DNA of 64,000 nt, taken from Diphasiastrum complanatum (taxonomy: Eukaryota > Streptophyta > Lycopodiopsida > Lycopodiales > Lycopodiaceae). Positions 22,513 to 34,360 of this stretch are shown here, piece after piece. A program made the position numbers and the translations under genes. Positions within the stretch are counted from its first letter, which is position 1. Each line of letters begins with the position of its first letter. A model generated the notes under the pieces. The model was not told the origin of the DNA, did not search any database, and saw nothing but the letters and a program-made list of their open reading frames with translations. The DNA lies in contig CM055099.1 in the NCBI GenBank assembly GCA_029204225.1, positions 46,406,929 through 46,470,928 of the forward strand, read 5' to 3'.

Positions 22513-24370
22513 GGTTGTTGCTACGTGCCTTGCGCCCATATGCCTTGATTCACAGATATCGTATTCGGTGATCATTCTTGGTTTCATTGATATTGAGGCC
22601 GTATACCTTGGTGGTATTTCTACTATTGCTTCTGTGCCTACCTCAGATAGCCCTATTGGTTCGGTGGTTGGTGCAGTATCTTCTTCATTGGTCTCTATAT
22701 CTCCATCTCTTGAATCCGTTATGGCAGATGTTCCTGCTGATTTCTATGGGGTTCTTCACAGGTCCACGTTTGCTGGTTCCCTCGCTATTGGTGATCAGGT
22801 TGTATCCTCTTTCGCTTTATTCCATGGATCTCTGCTTGAGGTTTGTGATCTGCCTCATGATATTTCTACGGTACCTGACATTATTCATGAGCCTTTCAGC
22901 CTTACCGTTACACATTTTCCATCCGAGGATATTTGCCAGATGGTCACTATTACTTATCTAGGGTATTTATATGTTGGGATCATTCTAGATGAGTATACGG
23001 GGATCCTTCAGTCTCCTTGTGTTTCTACATATAGGTTTCCTGCAGTCCATGCCGATGCTATGGCTATATGGCATTCCTGGTTATTACATATAGCTTGGTT
23101 TTCATTTGGACCTGTTGATTGGTGCTGGTTTTTCCATATTACTGATCACCTATGGTTCCGATATCTCTATGATTATGCATGTGGCTCTCTATGTGTTCCT
23201 TGGATTGTTGCTCATTGTTAGGCTTGGCATATCCTGATGGCTTGGGTTATTGCCTCCGTTCCAGCTATTGTTTGTCCGGGTGATCTTTAGGTTCCCTGTC
23301 ATTTCGGGTTGCTCCATATCGCTTGGTCTCCGATGCTCTGGTGTTCCGAGACCATCAGGGTACCTTGAGAGAGTTCCTTCTCCTCTCTTGGATAGTTTTT
23401 GGGGATGTTGCCACCATATACTTCAGTGTTGCTCATATGTGCTTTGATACTCATTCCCAGATACACGTGGATATTGCTTTGATGCTTTCTACTGATGTTG
23501 CGGATCCTGTTCCTCGTTCCAGTGCATTTCTTCTATTCCTCACTTGTGCGCCTGGTGTGTACTTTGGGATTACACTTGCGGCCAGTTCCGATGGGTCATC
23601 CGATTCTCCATCCGTTTTTGGTGTATCCTATGATGGATTGGTATGTCCATATAAGGTCTTTCTGGATGAGTTTTTTGGCTACAATTTTTCAGTTGGGGCC
23701 TCTACTATTTCTAGATTTGTTGCTACTGTTTTCATGCATCATGTCCTTTTAGATGATGCATTGATTTCTTGGACCTTCTAGAGCTTTTGGCATGCTGCTC
23801 TTCTCGTGATACGGGCCTTGAGGGTACCGTGTGCCATTGCTACTTCTCATTCATGGGCCTTATGGATACCTTGGGCTTTTGACCATGCTAGTGCATATTT
23901 CTCCATTTTAGCTATCCTTTGTCAGGATGATCTCTTTATGCTCCATGTTTCCTGGCATATTACTTGCTTTTCCATGCTGTTACAGCGTGCCTGTTATCCT
24001 GCTTATGTTCCTACTCTTTGGTGCTGGTCTTCCGATGCTGCTATCTTTTCTTGGGGCACCTATATCACTGAGTTTGCACATATGGTTGATGGATACGTGT
24101 ATGATGCGGCTATTCGCGATGAGTGTCCATCTCTTTTCCAGTTTCCTTATTGGCTTCCCATTGCTGATGCAGTTCTACCTTCTCGGGCTTTTTGGATACC
24201 TTGGTATGATGTCCCTATCTTTTGGGGTGATCCTCTACTATCTTGGGCATTACGGATACCTTGGCATTCCTGGTTGCTGCTTGATCTTCTTCTGGCTCCT
24301 TGGCATTCGTGGTTGTTCCATATTGCTTGGTTTCAGATGACGTTTGAGATGTTCCTTTCGTCGCCATGAT
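22513..24370 (+). pseudogene. element B copy of the unknown W-rich block
   Basis: This block aligns throughout with the 610-codon open frame of element E but is broken by stops (for example at 23219-23221 and the shared TAG at 23779-23781) and frameshifts. Recognisable segments are SVMADVPADFYGVLHRS, TYLGYLYVGIILDEYTGI, YDYACGSLCVPWIV and SHSWALWIPWAFDHA. It resembles no RT, RNase H or integrase motif. I do not recognise the family. Confidence 0.7.
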
Positions 24371-24616
24371 GTTGATCCTGAGCTATTCCCTTTCTTACCA
24401 GCTGCCATTCACCAGGTTCGCCTTCACCATAGTCGACGTTGCCGGCAGATTCAGTTTTTGATCCAGTGGGATGGTCGTCCTGTTGAGGAGGCCACATGGG
24501 AGCCTATTGATGTGTTTTATCATACACCATTATTGGCAGATCAGGCTCGAGCCCTCATGGCTTTAGTTCTTTCCTCTACTACAAATATCATTGTAGATGT
24601 TCCCTCTACTTCATGA
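24371..24616 (+). pseudogene. element B chromodomain
   Basis: The frame reads HDVDPELFPFLPAAIHQVRL then QFLIQWDGRPVEEATWEPID and ends with TGA at 24616. It matches the C-terminus of the element A integrase, so the chromodomain was kept although the catalytic domains were lost. It is out of frame with the upstream block here; in element C the two are in frame. Confidence 0.85.
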
Positions 24617-24832
24617 TTCGGCTAGCTATGACTATTCTTTATTGTAGTATTTGCTTACTACTTGCTTTACATAGTTATGATACTTTTGGGGTATATGTTG
24701 TGACGACTTATGTCCTCTCCATCAGTATTTCCATTAGTTCGTGATTTTTCAGTATTAGCATGCTTACATTATTATTTTAGATAGTCATTATGCTTGCTAG
24801 CCGGTGGAGGGTTTTGTTTTTCTGCAGGGGAG

Positions 24833-25205
24833 AGTTATGGACTTGGCTCGTTACATTCGCCGCGTCCATTTTTTTATTGTTATTATGCATAAGCAGGCCT
24901 AAGGGCCCTTTTTATTCATATATTGGCCTTGGGCCCTATTTGGTTATATTTTTAGGACTTGGTCACATTGATTTGGAGTGGGGGTCCTCCTATTGGGAGG
25001 GCGCACTATTTTCCCTCCAAATCCTTTTCCCTCCCTTTTTTGAATCCTCCATTTGATTCAGGGAGAGGGTATAAGTAGGGCATCATTGTATTCCTTTATT
25101 CAGTTGATGATGATTGCTCCTCTTTAGCCTCCTTAAGCATTCTCTTCCTGCTTTCTAGCTGAAGTCCTGCTTTCTAGCATAGCTAGTGAATCTTAGCTTG
25201 TAACT
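24833..25205 (+). repeat. 3' LTR of element B
   Basis: The LTR follows GCAGGGGAG, starts AGTTATGGACTTGG and ends GCTTGTAACT. It is a shorter subtype than that of A (373 against 451 bp), with a different middle (tttttgaatcctccatttgattcagg). The partial 5' LTR at 20790-20934 is of the same subtype. Confidence 0.85.
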
Positions 25206-27001
25206 TCCTCCCACAACATGTGGGTCAGTCAATGCATAAAAGCATTTTAACTTTAATATGGATTGCATGCTTGCAACTGATTATGCTATCACAACATCGT
25301 CTAAATGAATTTAGTTCAATGTCAAAGAATAAAATAGAAATTATATGGGGAATGACACCTCAAAAGAGTTTGTATGTTCAAAAAGACAGAGATGAGACAT
25401 TACACACCTTCAAATTCATAAAATCAAACAAAATATAAGATCTCAAGATCCTCATATTGTCCTGATCGTGGTTCTTAGCATTAAATAGTTCCTTATTTTT
25501 CCCATTGAACAATGTAACGTGTTTCATTCAATGAAACTCCGTTTCAAAAAGTTCGTTTGAAACGGACCGTTCGAAACAGATTATAAAATTAGAGGGAAAA
25601 AGAAAACTTCCGTGTGTGTGTGGTTGTGAAAGTTTGGCATAGAAAACTCTAGTTAGAAATAGGGAAGAGTAGAATCACAAATACCTTTAGCATGTGCATT
25701 GTGTGATATACTTCAATGTCTCATTGAGTCTTTAGTCATCTAAGTGTGTCGATTACCAATCTTTTATATTGTCATTGTATAAAGCTATAATCATTGTCTA
25801 GACACATAAACAACACTTGGTTTTCCTTTAACAAAAGGCTAGGAATAAAACCAAGAAAAAAAACCCAAAAAACATTTTGCCTTTTCTTTCCTGACAAAGC
25901 CGATTCTTTCCCATTTCAAACATGTTGCGAAAAGGTCCATGGAACATTGCCAGTTAACCAAATTGCAAATCTAATGAGCTCAACTTTTTTTGTTTATTTT
26001 CATGCCATCCTTAAATGTGTCAGACAATACTAGGAAGATATAGATTGCATACTGGCAAGGGACAATAACAATTGATCATCATGGTGGAAAAACATTTCTT
26101 GAGTGAAGTGAGAGGTCTCTTAGGATTTTACTGTCAACACTGAAAAATATTTGATCAGAAACAGCTTCTGAATTATCACATAATAATCTACTTTATTTTT
26201 AGTGGTCTCTCAAGTGCAAGACTTCATCCAATATCGTATTGAGACTCATGTTAGGAGGTCTGTGAAATTGGTGACTATAGCTGTTGACCATCATCAAGAT
26301 CCTGATGTTTTCCATTGAACATTTCTTTGCTTGCCAAAGTTCTTCAAACCTTCTCTTGACTAGGAAGGTAGCCTTGTTGAGGGGAGGGATATTATTATCA
26401 TCAAGAAATCTGCCTCCTTCCAACACGAGGCAGAGAACAAGTTGGAAAATATTACATTCTATGAAAATGGTATTTTGAGGACTATTTCCTACATGTATGT
26501 TCCAAATTCCAATATTGTTATCCACTAACTAGCCTAAGGAAGAAGCCTAATTCCTTCTCAATTGATCCAAGGAGAAGTTCTTTTAGCTTAAGCTATATCT
26601 TAAAAACCACAGGCCTTATTCTCTAGGTTCCTAGCTGCTTCAAAGTTCAAACAGTTAACTGGAAAGTATTCTGTGATTTACTTCCCGGTAGTGGCTCCCC
26701 GCCGACTGTTTCTGGCAGATGCAGTTTGTAACTCAATATGGACAAGTTTTGCAAAAGCTTTTTCTATTAAACTATTTTCTAACAAAATAGGCTTTGCTGT
26801 TCAGACTATTTGAAAAGACATTGGTGAGTTGAATGGGAATCAAGAAAACGAGTTACATTTTTTGTGAAATTGAAGCTGTTCAAATTTCAAAATCATAGCT
26901 GACTTCATGTAAAAATCAAATAGTCTTTGCTACTTAGCCATTTCTTGTCTTTTTGTTGTACTTGTAATAGAACTTCTTTGACACCCTAACGCTTCATTCA
27001 G
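25206..27001 (+). other. intron sequence, no gene recognised
   Basis: AT-rich sequence runs up to the acceptor CTTCATTCAG at 27001. Open frames at 25794-26033 and 26199-26525 (minus) match nothing I recognise. A stretch near 26085 (gtggaaaaacatttcttgagtgaagtgagagg) faintly recalls a gypsy RT tail but is too short to call. The expected HRD-loop exon is not visible. Confidence 0.4.
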
Positions 27002-27076
27002 GCGGCTTATAGATTTTGGCAGTGCACTAGATTCCTTCACACTTGAACACCTTTATGGCTCCACTGGACCTACTGA
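27002..27076 (+). CDS. exon: kinase DFG segment
   Basis: The exon encodes RLIDFGSALDSFTLEHLYGS and a few more residues. DFG is the metal-binding motif at the start of the kinase activation loop. It starts after CATTCAG with one base completing a codon from a previous exon and ends at GA|GTAAGT. Because the exon at 5595-6122 ends on a codon boundary, at least one exon whose length leaves two bases over must lie between; it should hold the HRD loop. Confidence 0.85.
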
Positions 27077-27221
27077 GTAAGTATTTCTTACAAAATGTCA
27101 AAAAGTTTGCATCTATGGATAATGTATTATTAGTCCAACCTTGTGTTAGGACCTTGTAGTCATGTTGGAGGCTGGACAACTTAAGCATCTCTGCTAAACG
27201 ACTGGATACTTATTGATGCAG

Positions 27222-27305
27222 GAAAGAACAAACTGTAGAATACTCTCCACCTGAAGCACTACTTTGGAAACATTGGCTGCATTTTCACTTCGATCGTGCC
27301 CATGC
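27222..27305 (+). CDS. exon: kinase activation segment (PPEA)
   Basis: Joined in phase to the previous exon, it encodes KEQTVEYSPPEALLWKHWLH and some further residues. SPPEA is the plant version of the APE motif that ends the activation segment. The intron before it is 145 bp; acceptor GATGCAG, donor GC|GTAAGG. Confidence 0.85.
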
Positions 27306-28271
27306 GTAAGGATTTTCTTTTTTGTTTCACTTACCATCATAAGCACACAGGATCTAACAGTATCACTGTAAGTTGGATGTGAGGAAATCTTTAGAAGCTT
27401 GTGCCATGGATGAATTTTTGTAGGAATAGCTCATGACTTTATGAGGTTCCTATCTATAAAGGAGATGATCAGCTTTTCGTACTATAGAAGCATTGGAGGG
27501 AAAGAAGCTAGAAGTATTTTCTTCCACAATGAAAATTTTAGGAGCTTCTAAGTTTTCTTAACATGGTGATAGAACTGCATCAACTTAAGCTTCAGCATGA
27601 TCTGTGTCAATTTGGAGAGTAGTGCTGAGACAGTGATAAGTGGTTTCAAGCCTTATGCTTGGTGGATGGATCAATATATTTAACCTAGAACTACCTGTCA
27701 AATTCCGCTGGTACCTGCCTGAGATGTGTTTCTGATATTTTCTTCCACCAGAGGTTGGGCTGAAATTCGAAATGTATCTGAAAAGTGTCTCTAAACTTGC
27801 TGAAGTACTACTCTAGAAGTCTGCTGCCCTTGTCCTAACGTGATAGTACAAGTGGCCATCGAAGGGGTTAAGTATACAGGAAACATTTTGTTGTAAAACT
27901 GCTCCCCAGAATCAGACTTTCTCCTCAGAATGGCTCTTGAAAATTGTGCTTTTGAACTCGTTGGTTTTCATTCTTCCACAGCATATTGTGTCCATACTTG
28001 CTAGTCCGTGCAGACATCTTTTCAAACAGCAGCAACTTGAATCCCTCTTCCTGCACTACCCTTATCTAATGCTACTTGTGCAGCTGGTCTGAGCTTGCAT
28101 ACAAATTAAATTTTCATGCCTGCAGCAAATGCATTGTGCATGATTCCAGGAGATAAAATATGTTTTCTTTTTTATGTATCTTGAAAGTTGATATTATAAG
28201 TTAGTGTCTAGGTAGCTGGACACTTACTTATGGTTGTATGTCAATCAATTTCTGCTCTTTATACTGGACAG
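27306..28271 (+). other. intron of about 970 bp
   Basis: The intron starts GTAAGG and ends TACTGGACAG. The interior is T-rich. I see no transposon or gene in it. Confidence 0.7.
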
Positions 28272-28415
28272 ATATGATATGTGGAGCATTGGTGTTGTCA
28301 TGCTAGAGCTGATCTTAGGGACACCCCATGTCTTTCAAGTTAGTTCTCGAACTCATGCTCTACTTGATCGGCATCTGGATGGATGGGATGAAGCATCAAA
28401 AAAGACAGCATACAT
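28272..28415 (+). CDS. exon: kinase helix F/G region
   Basis: The exon encodes YDMWSIGVVMLELILGTPHV and continues to LLDRHLDGWDEASKKTAY. DMWSIGVVMLEL is the invariant DxWSxG helix F of protein kinases. It joins in phase with the exon at 27222 (GC + A) and ends at AT|GTGAGT, pairing in phase with the exon at 37010 (AT + G). Confidence 0.88.
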
Positions 28416-29250
28416 GTGAGTTCTCCTGTCATAGTAAGAACATAAAGTATCTTTAAGATTTGTTCAAAAAGACTTTATGAAACCAACATTTACGAAGTTT
28501 TCTTTTCCGAAGTTTTCTATCCACGATTTTGTGCAGAAAAAAAAAAGAAGTGCTGGATTTTCATGTGATGGTTTTAAGTGGCCTCAAATCCATAGTCTCA
28601 TAGCTTTAGCAAAGCCTAGATTAGGCTCGCCAAGGCCATTTGGCTAAGTGCCTGAGCCCCTCCGCATCTATTGAGGGTTCCACTTAGTAAGTAACCCATA
28701 AATTGTGAAGAGTAAAAGTCAGGAACTTTGAGATCCTTCTTCAAATCAGAATCATTAAAATTATGATGCAGCTAAACCAATTCTCTGGCATTAGAGAAGC
28801 CAAATTTGTTGGAATAAAGAGAAAGGCTTATCCCCCCCTTCCTAGAATAATTATGAACCTACTCATAGATATTAGTATCAATGAAAACATAAAACAACAA
28901 ATAGCATTCACAAAACAATCTCCAACTAAGAAAACTCCAGAAACTCCAGCTAATATCTCCAGAAAACATAGGAACTCTACTACAAGAATCTCAAGACACC
29001 AACCTCGTAATTTTAGAAATGGTAGATCTTCGGCCCATATTTATACTGAAATGGCAAAAATCTAGAAGCTTCCAAATTAGGGCATTTAGCCTTATCTACG
29101 GAAATAGTCTTATCTAAATAAAGGGGTTAAAAAATAACAAATTAGGCCTGTAAAAGCAATCATAAGACCCTAGAGTTGCGGGCACTCATATGGCCATAAT
29201 TGAGAAATACAGACTATGCGATGTATGTCCATAGCACCGCCCCCCCCCCC
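28416..29250 (+). other. intron sequence, possible LTR remnant
   Basis: The stretch 28720-29240 has an LTR-like look (catatttatactgaaatgg as a TATA region, aagcttccaaattaggg), but no ends, PBS or partner could be fixed. No gene is seen. Confidence 0.3.
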
Positions 29251-30199
29251 CGTAATTTGGCATCAGAGCACTTTCCTGAGCATAAATTTTTATTTTCGAA
29301 GGGCGCCCATTCACCGTGCATATCTCCTTGCCCTCCCTCGCTTGGGCCCCAGGCTCTATAGCCGCCCCACCCCCCCCCCCCCCCCCCCCCCCCCCCCCGC
29401 CGCCGATCCATAATAGCGGCCCATCCTGATTTCAGCGGCCCCCTGATCCTACTCCATAGCGGCTCCCCTGATCCTGCTCCATAGCGGGCCCTTGATCCAA
29501 GTACCCTGATCCATAGCGGCCCCCTGATCCAAGTGCCCTGAGCCGTCTCTTGCTACACGATACCTGCCACTAGTTGCTCTAGAGACAAACTGCTCGTTGT
29601 TCCTGCTTGCAACCAGGAAACCGTTCCAGCTTGTTGCACATCCTACTTGCTGCTCACGGGCCACTGCAAATAGCTGAAGGCTGCAGATGCGACTGACTGT
29701 GACTGTCACATTTGCCGATTCAAAACAATGGAAAAGTGATCTTTGATTCCATTGATGATTTATCTATTGGTGAACACTGAAGGTTGAAGCATTGATCTGT
29801 TCGAACTTCCAACGTCCAGTTCTTTTTTTTTCTCTACAGGCATACTTTTTTAAACCACTGGATTCTTGCTTGCTGACCCGATATCTTATTCTCAGATAAT
29901 ATTCTTGCAAGCTTGGTACATTATACAAGTGGCAGGTGGTGGATTGCATGCTATCTTTTCTGCAGATCACAGCACCTTCACCCTCCCTCGCTCTCCCTAT
30001 CGGGTGCTTTTCAGAATAAGGAACAGTTCCTTGGTATTTTAGATCTTGGAACTTGGACTGGAGAAGCCGATTTCCCTTTTCCACTGTCTTCTACTTTGTG
30101 ACTACTTACCTCTATTACGAGTTCTTGTGAGAGTCGCTTACGTGTTTTTTATGGCGTACCTGTTGTGATGACTTATGTCCTCTCCTTCAGTTCGTCCAT

Positions 30200-30780
30200 T
30201 GGATTCCGTACGTCTCTCGACTGAGTCGCCAGCATGATCTCTTCCGTAATCTCACTCATAATAGCGACCTGGCTTCCTACACAGATCAGGTCACATAGCT
30301 ATCTTACCTCTTTTTAGACTTACAGCCTGCTGAGCTCATCTCACGTTACATTGCAAGACTTCGAGGTGCATTACGCTATGACGTCGCATCTTTTCGACCC
30401 CATACTCTTTCTGATGCTATGTCTCTTGCTATACTCTACAACATAAGTACCCTAATACACCATTTTCCCGTTCTTCCCGACCTCGTCCCCCCTCAGTTTC
30501 TACTCCACCCCATACATTGCCTTCCTCCTCTATTGTTCCTTCTGCCACATGTCCTCCTCTTTCTCGCCTTGCTTTTGTCCACCGTTACCCTTCCGCAGAG
30601 TTCGCCAACATTCAGTAGGAACGTCTCTGTTTCCGTTGTAACAGTCCAGACCACCTTGCTCGTGATTGTCGCCAGACTCCCCTTACTACTACTGCCGTTT
30701 TCTATCATGAGGGCACTGACACTGACGATTCTGATATCTATATCCATATCTCCGACGACCTTATCCTGTGTCCGAGCCTT
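30200..30780 (+). pseudogene. element G gag C-terminus with CCHC knuckle
   Basis: The capsid core is heavily decayed (30290-30440). The tail carries FVHRYPSAEFANIQ, a stop, then CFRCNSPDHLARDC, an intact CCHC knuckle, and FYHEGTDTDDSDIYIHI. The order equals that of element A. Confidence 0.8.
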
Positions 30781-30889
30781 CTTCTGACCTACTCCCAGCT
30801 ACTTGCCATGCCCAGCTTGCTTATGCTACCTGGACTGAGCGTCTTGGTCCTCGCTCCATTCGGTTAATGCATACACATTACTAGACGGG

Positions 30890-31380
30890 AATATATTGCT
30901 TTAGTGGATACAGGCAGCACACATTCCTTTATCAGCAGTTACATCTCCAATCGGATTTGTGCCTTACCTATTCCTGCTCCACAGCCTCTCAATGTTGAGG
31001 TTGCCAGTTCTCATTCTTTCCCTAGCTCTCAGATGTTCCAGGGCTTACCATACCGCATTGGGATTTTTTTGGACAAGTGGATCTTTATATTATTCCTATG
31101 GAGCACTATGATCTGATCCTTGGTGCTGATTGGTTTGCTTCTCTTGGTGCCGTTACACTGGCTTTGATGCGGTAGACACTCACTTTTGTGCACAATTCAG
31201 CTACCCACTCCCTTGTTGGCATCGATTACCAGGGAGATAATCAACTAATCAATGGGAAACAGTTTATGCGTAGCCTACCTAAGTCTCATTGTGTGGCTCT
31301 CTTATGTGTAAGCGTGCTCCAGCAGCTCCTTCAGTCGCCATTTCACCACCACCAGTTGTTCCTCAAGTGATATCTGACCT
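30890..31380 (+). pseudogene. element G protease and linker
   Basis: The frame holds YIALVDTGSTHSFISSYISN (catalytic DTG intact) and runs on through PQPLNVEVASSHSFPSSQMF, followed by decayed linker with KQFMRSLPKSH. It shows the segment that elements A and B have lost. Several frameshifts break it. Confidence 0.8.
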
Positions 31381-32250
31381 TTTACATTGATATGCTTATG
31401 TCTTTTCAGAACCTACGACGCTACCACCACTGCATGATGTTAACCACCACATTGATTTATGCCCTGGGTCTGCTCCTCCCTCCCGTCCTCCCTATCGTAT
31501 GTCTCAGTCTGAGCGTGATGAGGTTGAGCTTCAGATCTCTGCATTATTAGACCAGGGTCTTATTGTTCCTAGCTATAGCCCTTTTGGTGCCCCTGTTCTC
31601 CTTGTTAGTAAGAAAGATGGTACCAAACGTCTCTACGTCAATTATCGTGCCCTCAATAAGCTAACTATCCGTAACCAGTACCCTATCCCTCACATGGATG
31701 ACCTATTTGATCAGCTTGGCACTTCCTAGATTTTTTCCAAGATAGACCTTCGTTCTGGATATCACCAGATTTGGATGCACCCCTCTAACAAACATAAGAC
31801 AACTTTTCGTACCCATCTTGGCTTATATGAGTTTCGTGTGCTTCCTTTTGGTGTTACTGACGGTCCTCCTACGCTCCAGAATGTCATGAATAATATTATG
31901 CATCCACTTCTTGGTTATTGTGTTTCGTTTATCTCGATGACATTCTCATTTTTAGTACATCCCTTGACGAGCATGTATCCCATCTCACGTCTGTCTTTCA
32001 ATTACTCATTCACCATCACTTGTTTGCGAAATTGTCCAAATGTTCCTTCGTCGTTGCTGAGATTGAATTTCTTGGGTTTCTTATTTGTGATGGGCGTATT
32101 CGCCTTGATCCTCATGAGGTTCAGGCTATCCAGGACTGGCCTAAGCCACAAGATGTTCACCATGTTCATATGTTCCTCGGTTTAGCCACTCACCTTCGCC
32201 GCCCCGTTCCACACTTTGCCACTGTGGTTGCTCCTCTTGACTTGTCCTAA
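31381..32250 (+). pseudogene. element G reverse transcriptase
   Basis: RT motifs lie in three frames: [20 protein letters not shown] with [20 protein letters not shown] (31499-31729), [20 protein letters not shown] (31775 on), and [12 protein letters not shown] with the catalytic YLDD (31918-32250). It ends at VVAPLDLS, where RNase H should follow but sequence resumes at FRDVYSS near 32255. Confidence 0.85.
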
Positions 32251-32254
32251 CTTT

Positions 32255-33780
32255 CGTGACGTTTATAGTTCTTCACCTCCTGTTTCTTCTCATCCACACC
32301 AGGTCTATTCCATCGTTGATCACCGTCTTTATCATTTTGGGTCTCTCTATATCCCTAGCTCCTTGCCTCTTCGCTCGCCCCTAATTATTGTCTGATGCTC
32401 ATTCCTCCCTTGTTGGTGGCCATTTTTGGTTTCAAAAGTCTTATGCTCGTCTTAAGGACCACTTTTACAGGCCATCCATGAAGTCTGAGCTAGCCCTTGT
32501 TATTCTCAACAACACTTTTTGTGCCTGCAATAAGTACTCTCGTGCTAAGTCAAGTGGTTTGCTCCAGAGTTGGCCTATCCCTCATCCCTAATGGACCGAT
32601 ATTTCTATGGACTTTATCCTAGGCCTTCCCCGTACTCGGCGTGGTCATGATTCATGTATGGTGATGGTTGATAGGTTCTCGAAGCAGGCACATTTTATAC
32701 CGGTTCGCAGTACTATTACAGTAGAGTAGTGTGCACATTTATTCTTGTCAGAGATTTTCCGCCTCCATGGATTTCCTCGTACTATCCTTTTTGATCGGGA
32801 TAGTAAGTTTACCTCTACATTTTGGATAGAGCTTATGCGCATACTGGATGTTCAGCTTTGTATGGGTTCTGCTTATCATTCTACTGCCAATGGACAGCTT
32901 TGTATGGGTTCTGCTTATCATTCTACTGCCGATGGACAGTCCGAGGTCCTTAATCGGATCCTTGAGGATTACCTCCGCCATTTTGTTACTCTTTCAGGGA
33001 AGGACTGGGATCAGCATCTATGTTTAGCTGAGTATAGCTATAATAGCTTAGTTAGTACCAGCACCGGTGTCTCCCCCTTCTTATTATCTCATGGTTATGC
33101 ACCCCTGTTACCTGGGATACCTCTTCCTCCTGAGGATACACCTGTTACACTTGCCACTTTTCTACCAGGTGCTCGTGAGCTTATTTCTTAGGCCAGCACA
33201 CATCTACAGCACGTCCAGCAGCGGTACCAGACTTCTGTTGATTGTCATCAACGGCATGTTTAGTTTCAGGATGGGAATACGGTTTACCTACGCCTTCGTT
33301 TGCTCGACACCACTTTATTCAGGGCCATGCTTCTACTGAGAAGCTTGCACCACGTTATTATGGACCTTATCACATATTGGAGGTTCTTAGTCCTGTGATA
33401 TATTCCATGTCAGTTTATTATGTGCTGCTATTGAGAATGATGCTCCTCGTGATGTTGACTTTCCTACTGATCCAGAGTTATTTCCCCTCCTACCTGTTGC
33501 TATTCTACAAGTTCGTCTTCATCGTGCTCGGCACCGACGACAGATTCAGTTTTTGGTACAGTGGGATGGTCGTCCTGTTGAGGAGGCAACATGGGAACGT
33601 ATGGATGTGTTCTACCATACACCTTTGCTTGCGGACCAGGCTCGTGCAGGCCACTTGGGAATCTTTAGATGTGTTCGCACATACTTCTTTAATACAGGAG
33701 CAAGCTCATGCTCTCCATGTTGCTCCCCAGGATTGTGTTTTTCCTCTTGATGGTATAGCTTTTATAGCTTCAAAGGTGTT
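32255..33780 (+). pseudogene. element G integrase with doubled chromodomain tail
   Basis: The zinc-binding part is decayed (CACNKYSRAKS, 32520). The core has [25 protein letters not shown] and DGQSEVLNRI. A 42-bp unit is duplicated in tandem at 32853-32936, repeating MGSAYHSTA in frame just before the catalytic Glu. The chromodomain at 33553 reads QWDGRPVEEATWERMDVFYH and is then followed by a second, diverged tail, QATWESLDVFAHTSL (33650-33720). Confidence 0.85.
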
Positions 33781-33790
33781 CTTTGAATGA

Positions 33791-34360
33791 TTATATTCTC
33801 AATGAACAAAAGAAAAAGTCACAGCATAATAGTTGTGTTTGCTGAACTCAAATTTGGGTTTGAAAAAAAAAAAATGTGTGCAAAAGCACAAGCTAAGGGA
33901 CTCGGGTTTTGAAAAGAAAAGAACAAGCTTAGTATCTATAACCATTGGAAAGAAAATAACAAACAACAGTACTGTCATAATGGTAGCTCCAACAATTAGA
34001 AAATCTGTTAGACTCTAGCCTTTACTCCCTGTCACGGTTATTTACAGTTTTTAGAGACACATGTACGCTTTGTAATTATTGTAGTTACTGAAATGACTAA
34101 GTCACCGACCTGTAATTAGTTGGCATTGGACCTCAAAGAGTCATGCTTAGCTTTGGCATGGGGTATTGGGTCATTTATTAGGAGTGGCTGGACTGACCTT
34201 CTAAAAAGTAGGAGAGTTGCCTAGTCAACGGGACACGTGTCATATGCTCACTGGGACACTTGGTATAGTGAATGAGTGACACATGTCAGGGTTGATCGTT
34301 CAAACATGAGACGTGTCACTCATTCACACTTGGTCCAGTGTATGAGTGACACGTCAGTCC
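33791..34360 (+). repeat. degenerate repeat with an inverted repeat
   Basis: No gene is seen. Near 34259-34325, GTGAATGAGTGACACATGTC is followed after about 20 bases by its near complement GACGTGTCACTCATTCAC, then by a further direct copy, gtatgagtgacacgtcag. Similar sequence follows the old gypsy at 20280-20345, so this is probably the 3' flank of a related element. Confidence 0.5.

Larger units (their letters stand above)
20790..25205 (+). mobile_element. element B: non-autonomous chromovirus derivative
   Basis: The element has a 5' LTR reduced by deletion (20790-20934), a PBS at 20935, a repeat-rich leader, a broken gag, a PR-linker remnant, a block of unknown sequence where RT, RNase H and integrase should be, a chromodomain, a polypurine stretch and a 373-bp 3' LTR (24833-25205). 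The LTRs share the AGTTATGG start and TAACT end with element A. No target duplication was found because the left end is degraded. Confidence 0.85.
29250..33790 (+). mobile_element. element G: decayed Ty3 chromovirus
   Basis: The element opens with a mutated PBS (TTGGCATCAGAGCAC near 29254) after a short C run and has no recognisable 5' LTR. The leader carries a 29-base C run (29370-29398) and gcggccccctgatcc repeats. It retains gag, protease, full-length protease-RT linker, RT and integrase with chromodomain, but RNase H is deleted at about 32238. No 3' LTR is seen. It is the window's best source for the protease-RT segment missing in A. Confidence 0.8.

Noticed and set aside
22578-22961. Membrane-like leucine-rich frames within the W-rich block (also in D and E)
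   Set aside because: They are the +1/+2 shadows of the block and are not longer or better conserved than the main frame.
26199-26525. 108-codon minus-strand frame in the kinase intron
   Set aside because: No recognised motif, and it lies antisense in an intron between clear exons; not enough to call.
29214-29413. Glycine- or proline-rich small frames near 29300
   Set aside because: Translation of poly-C runs in both directions.
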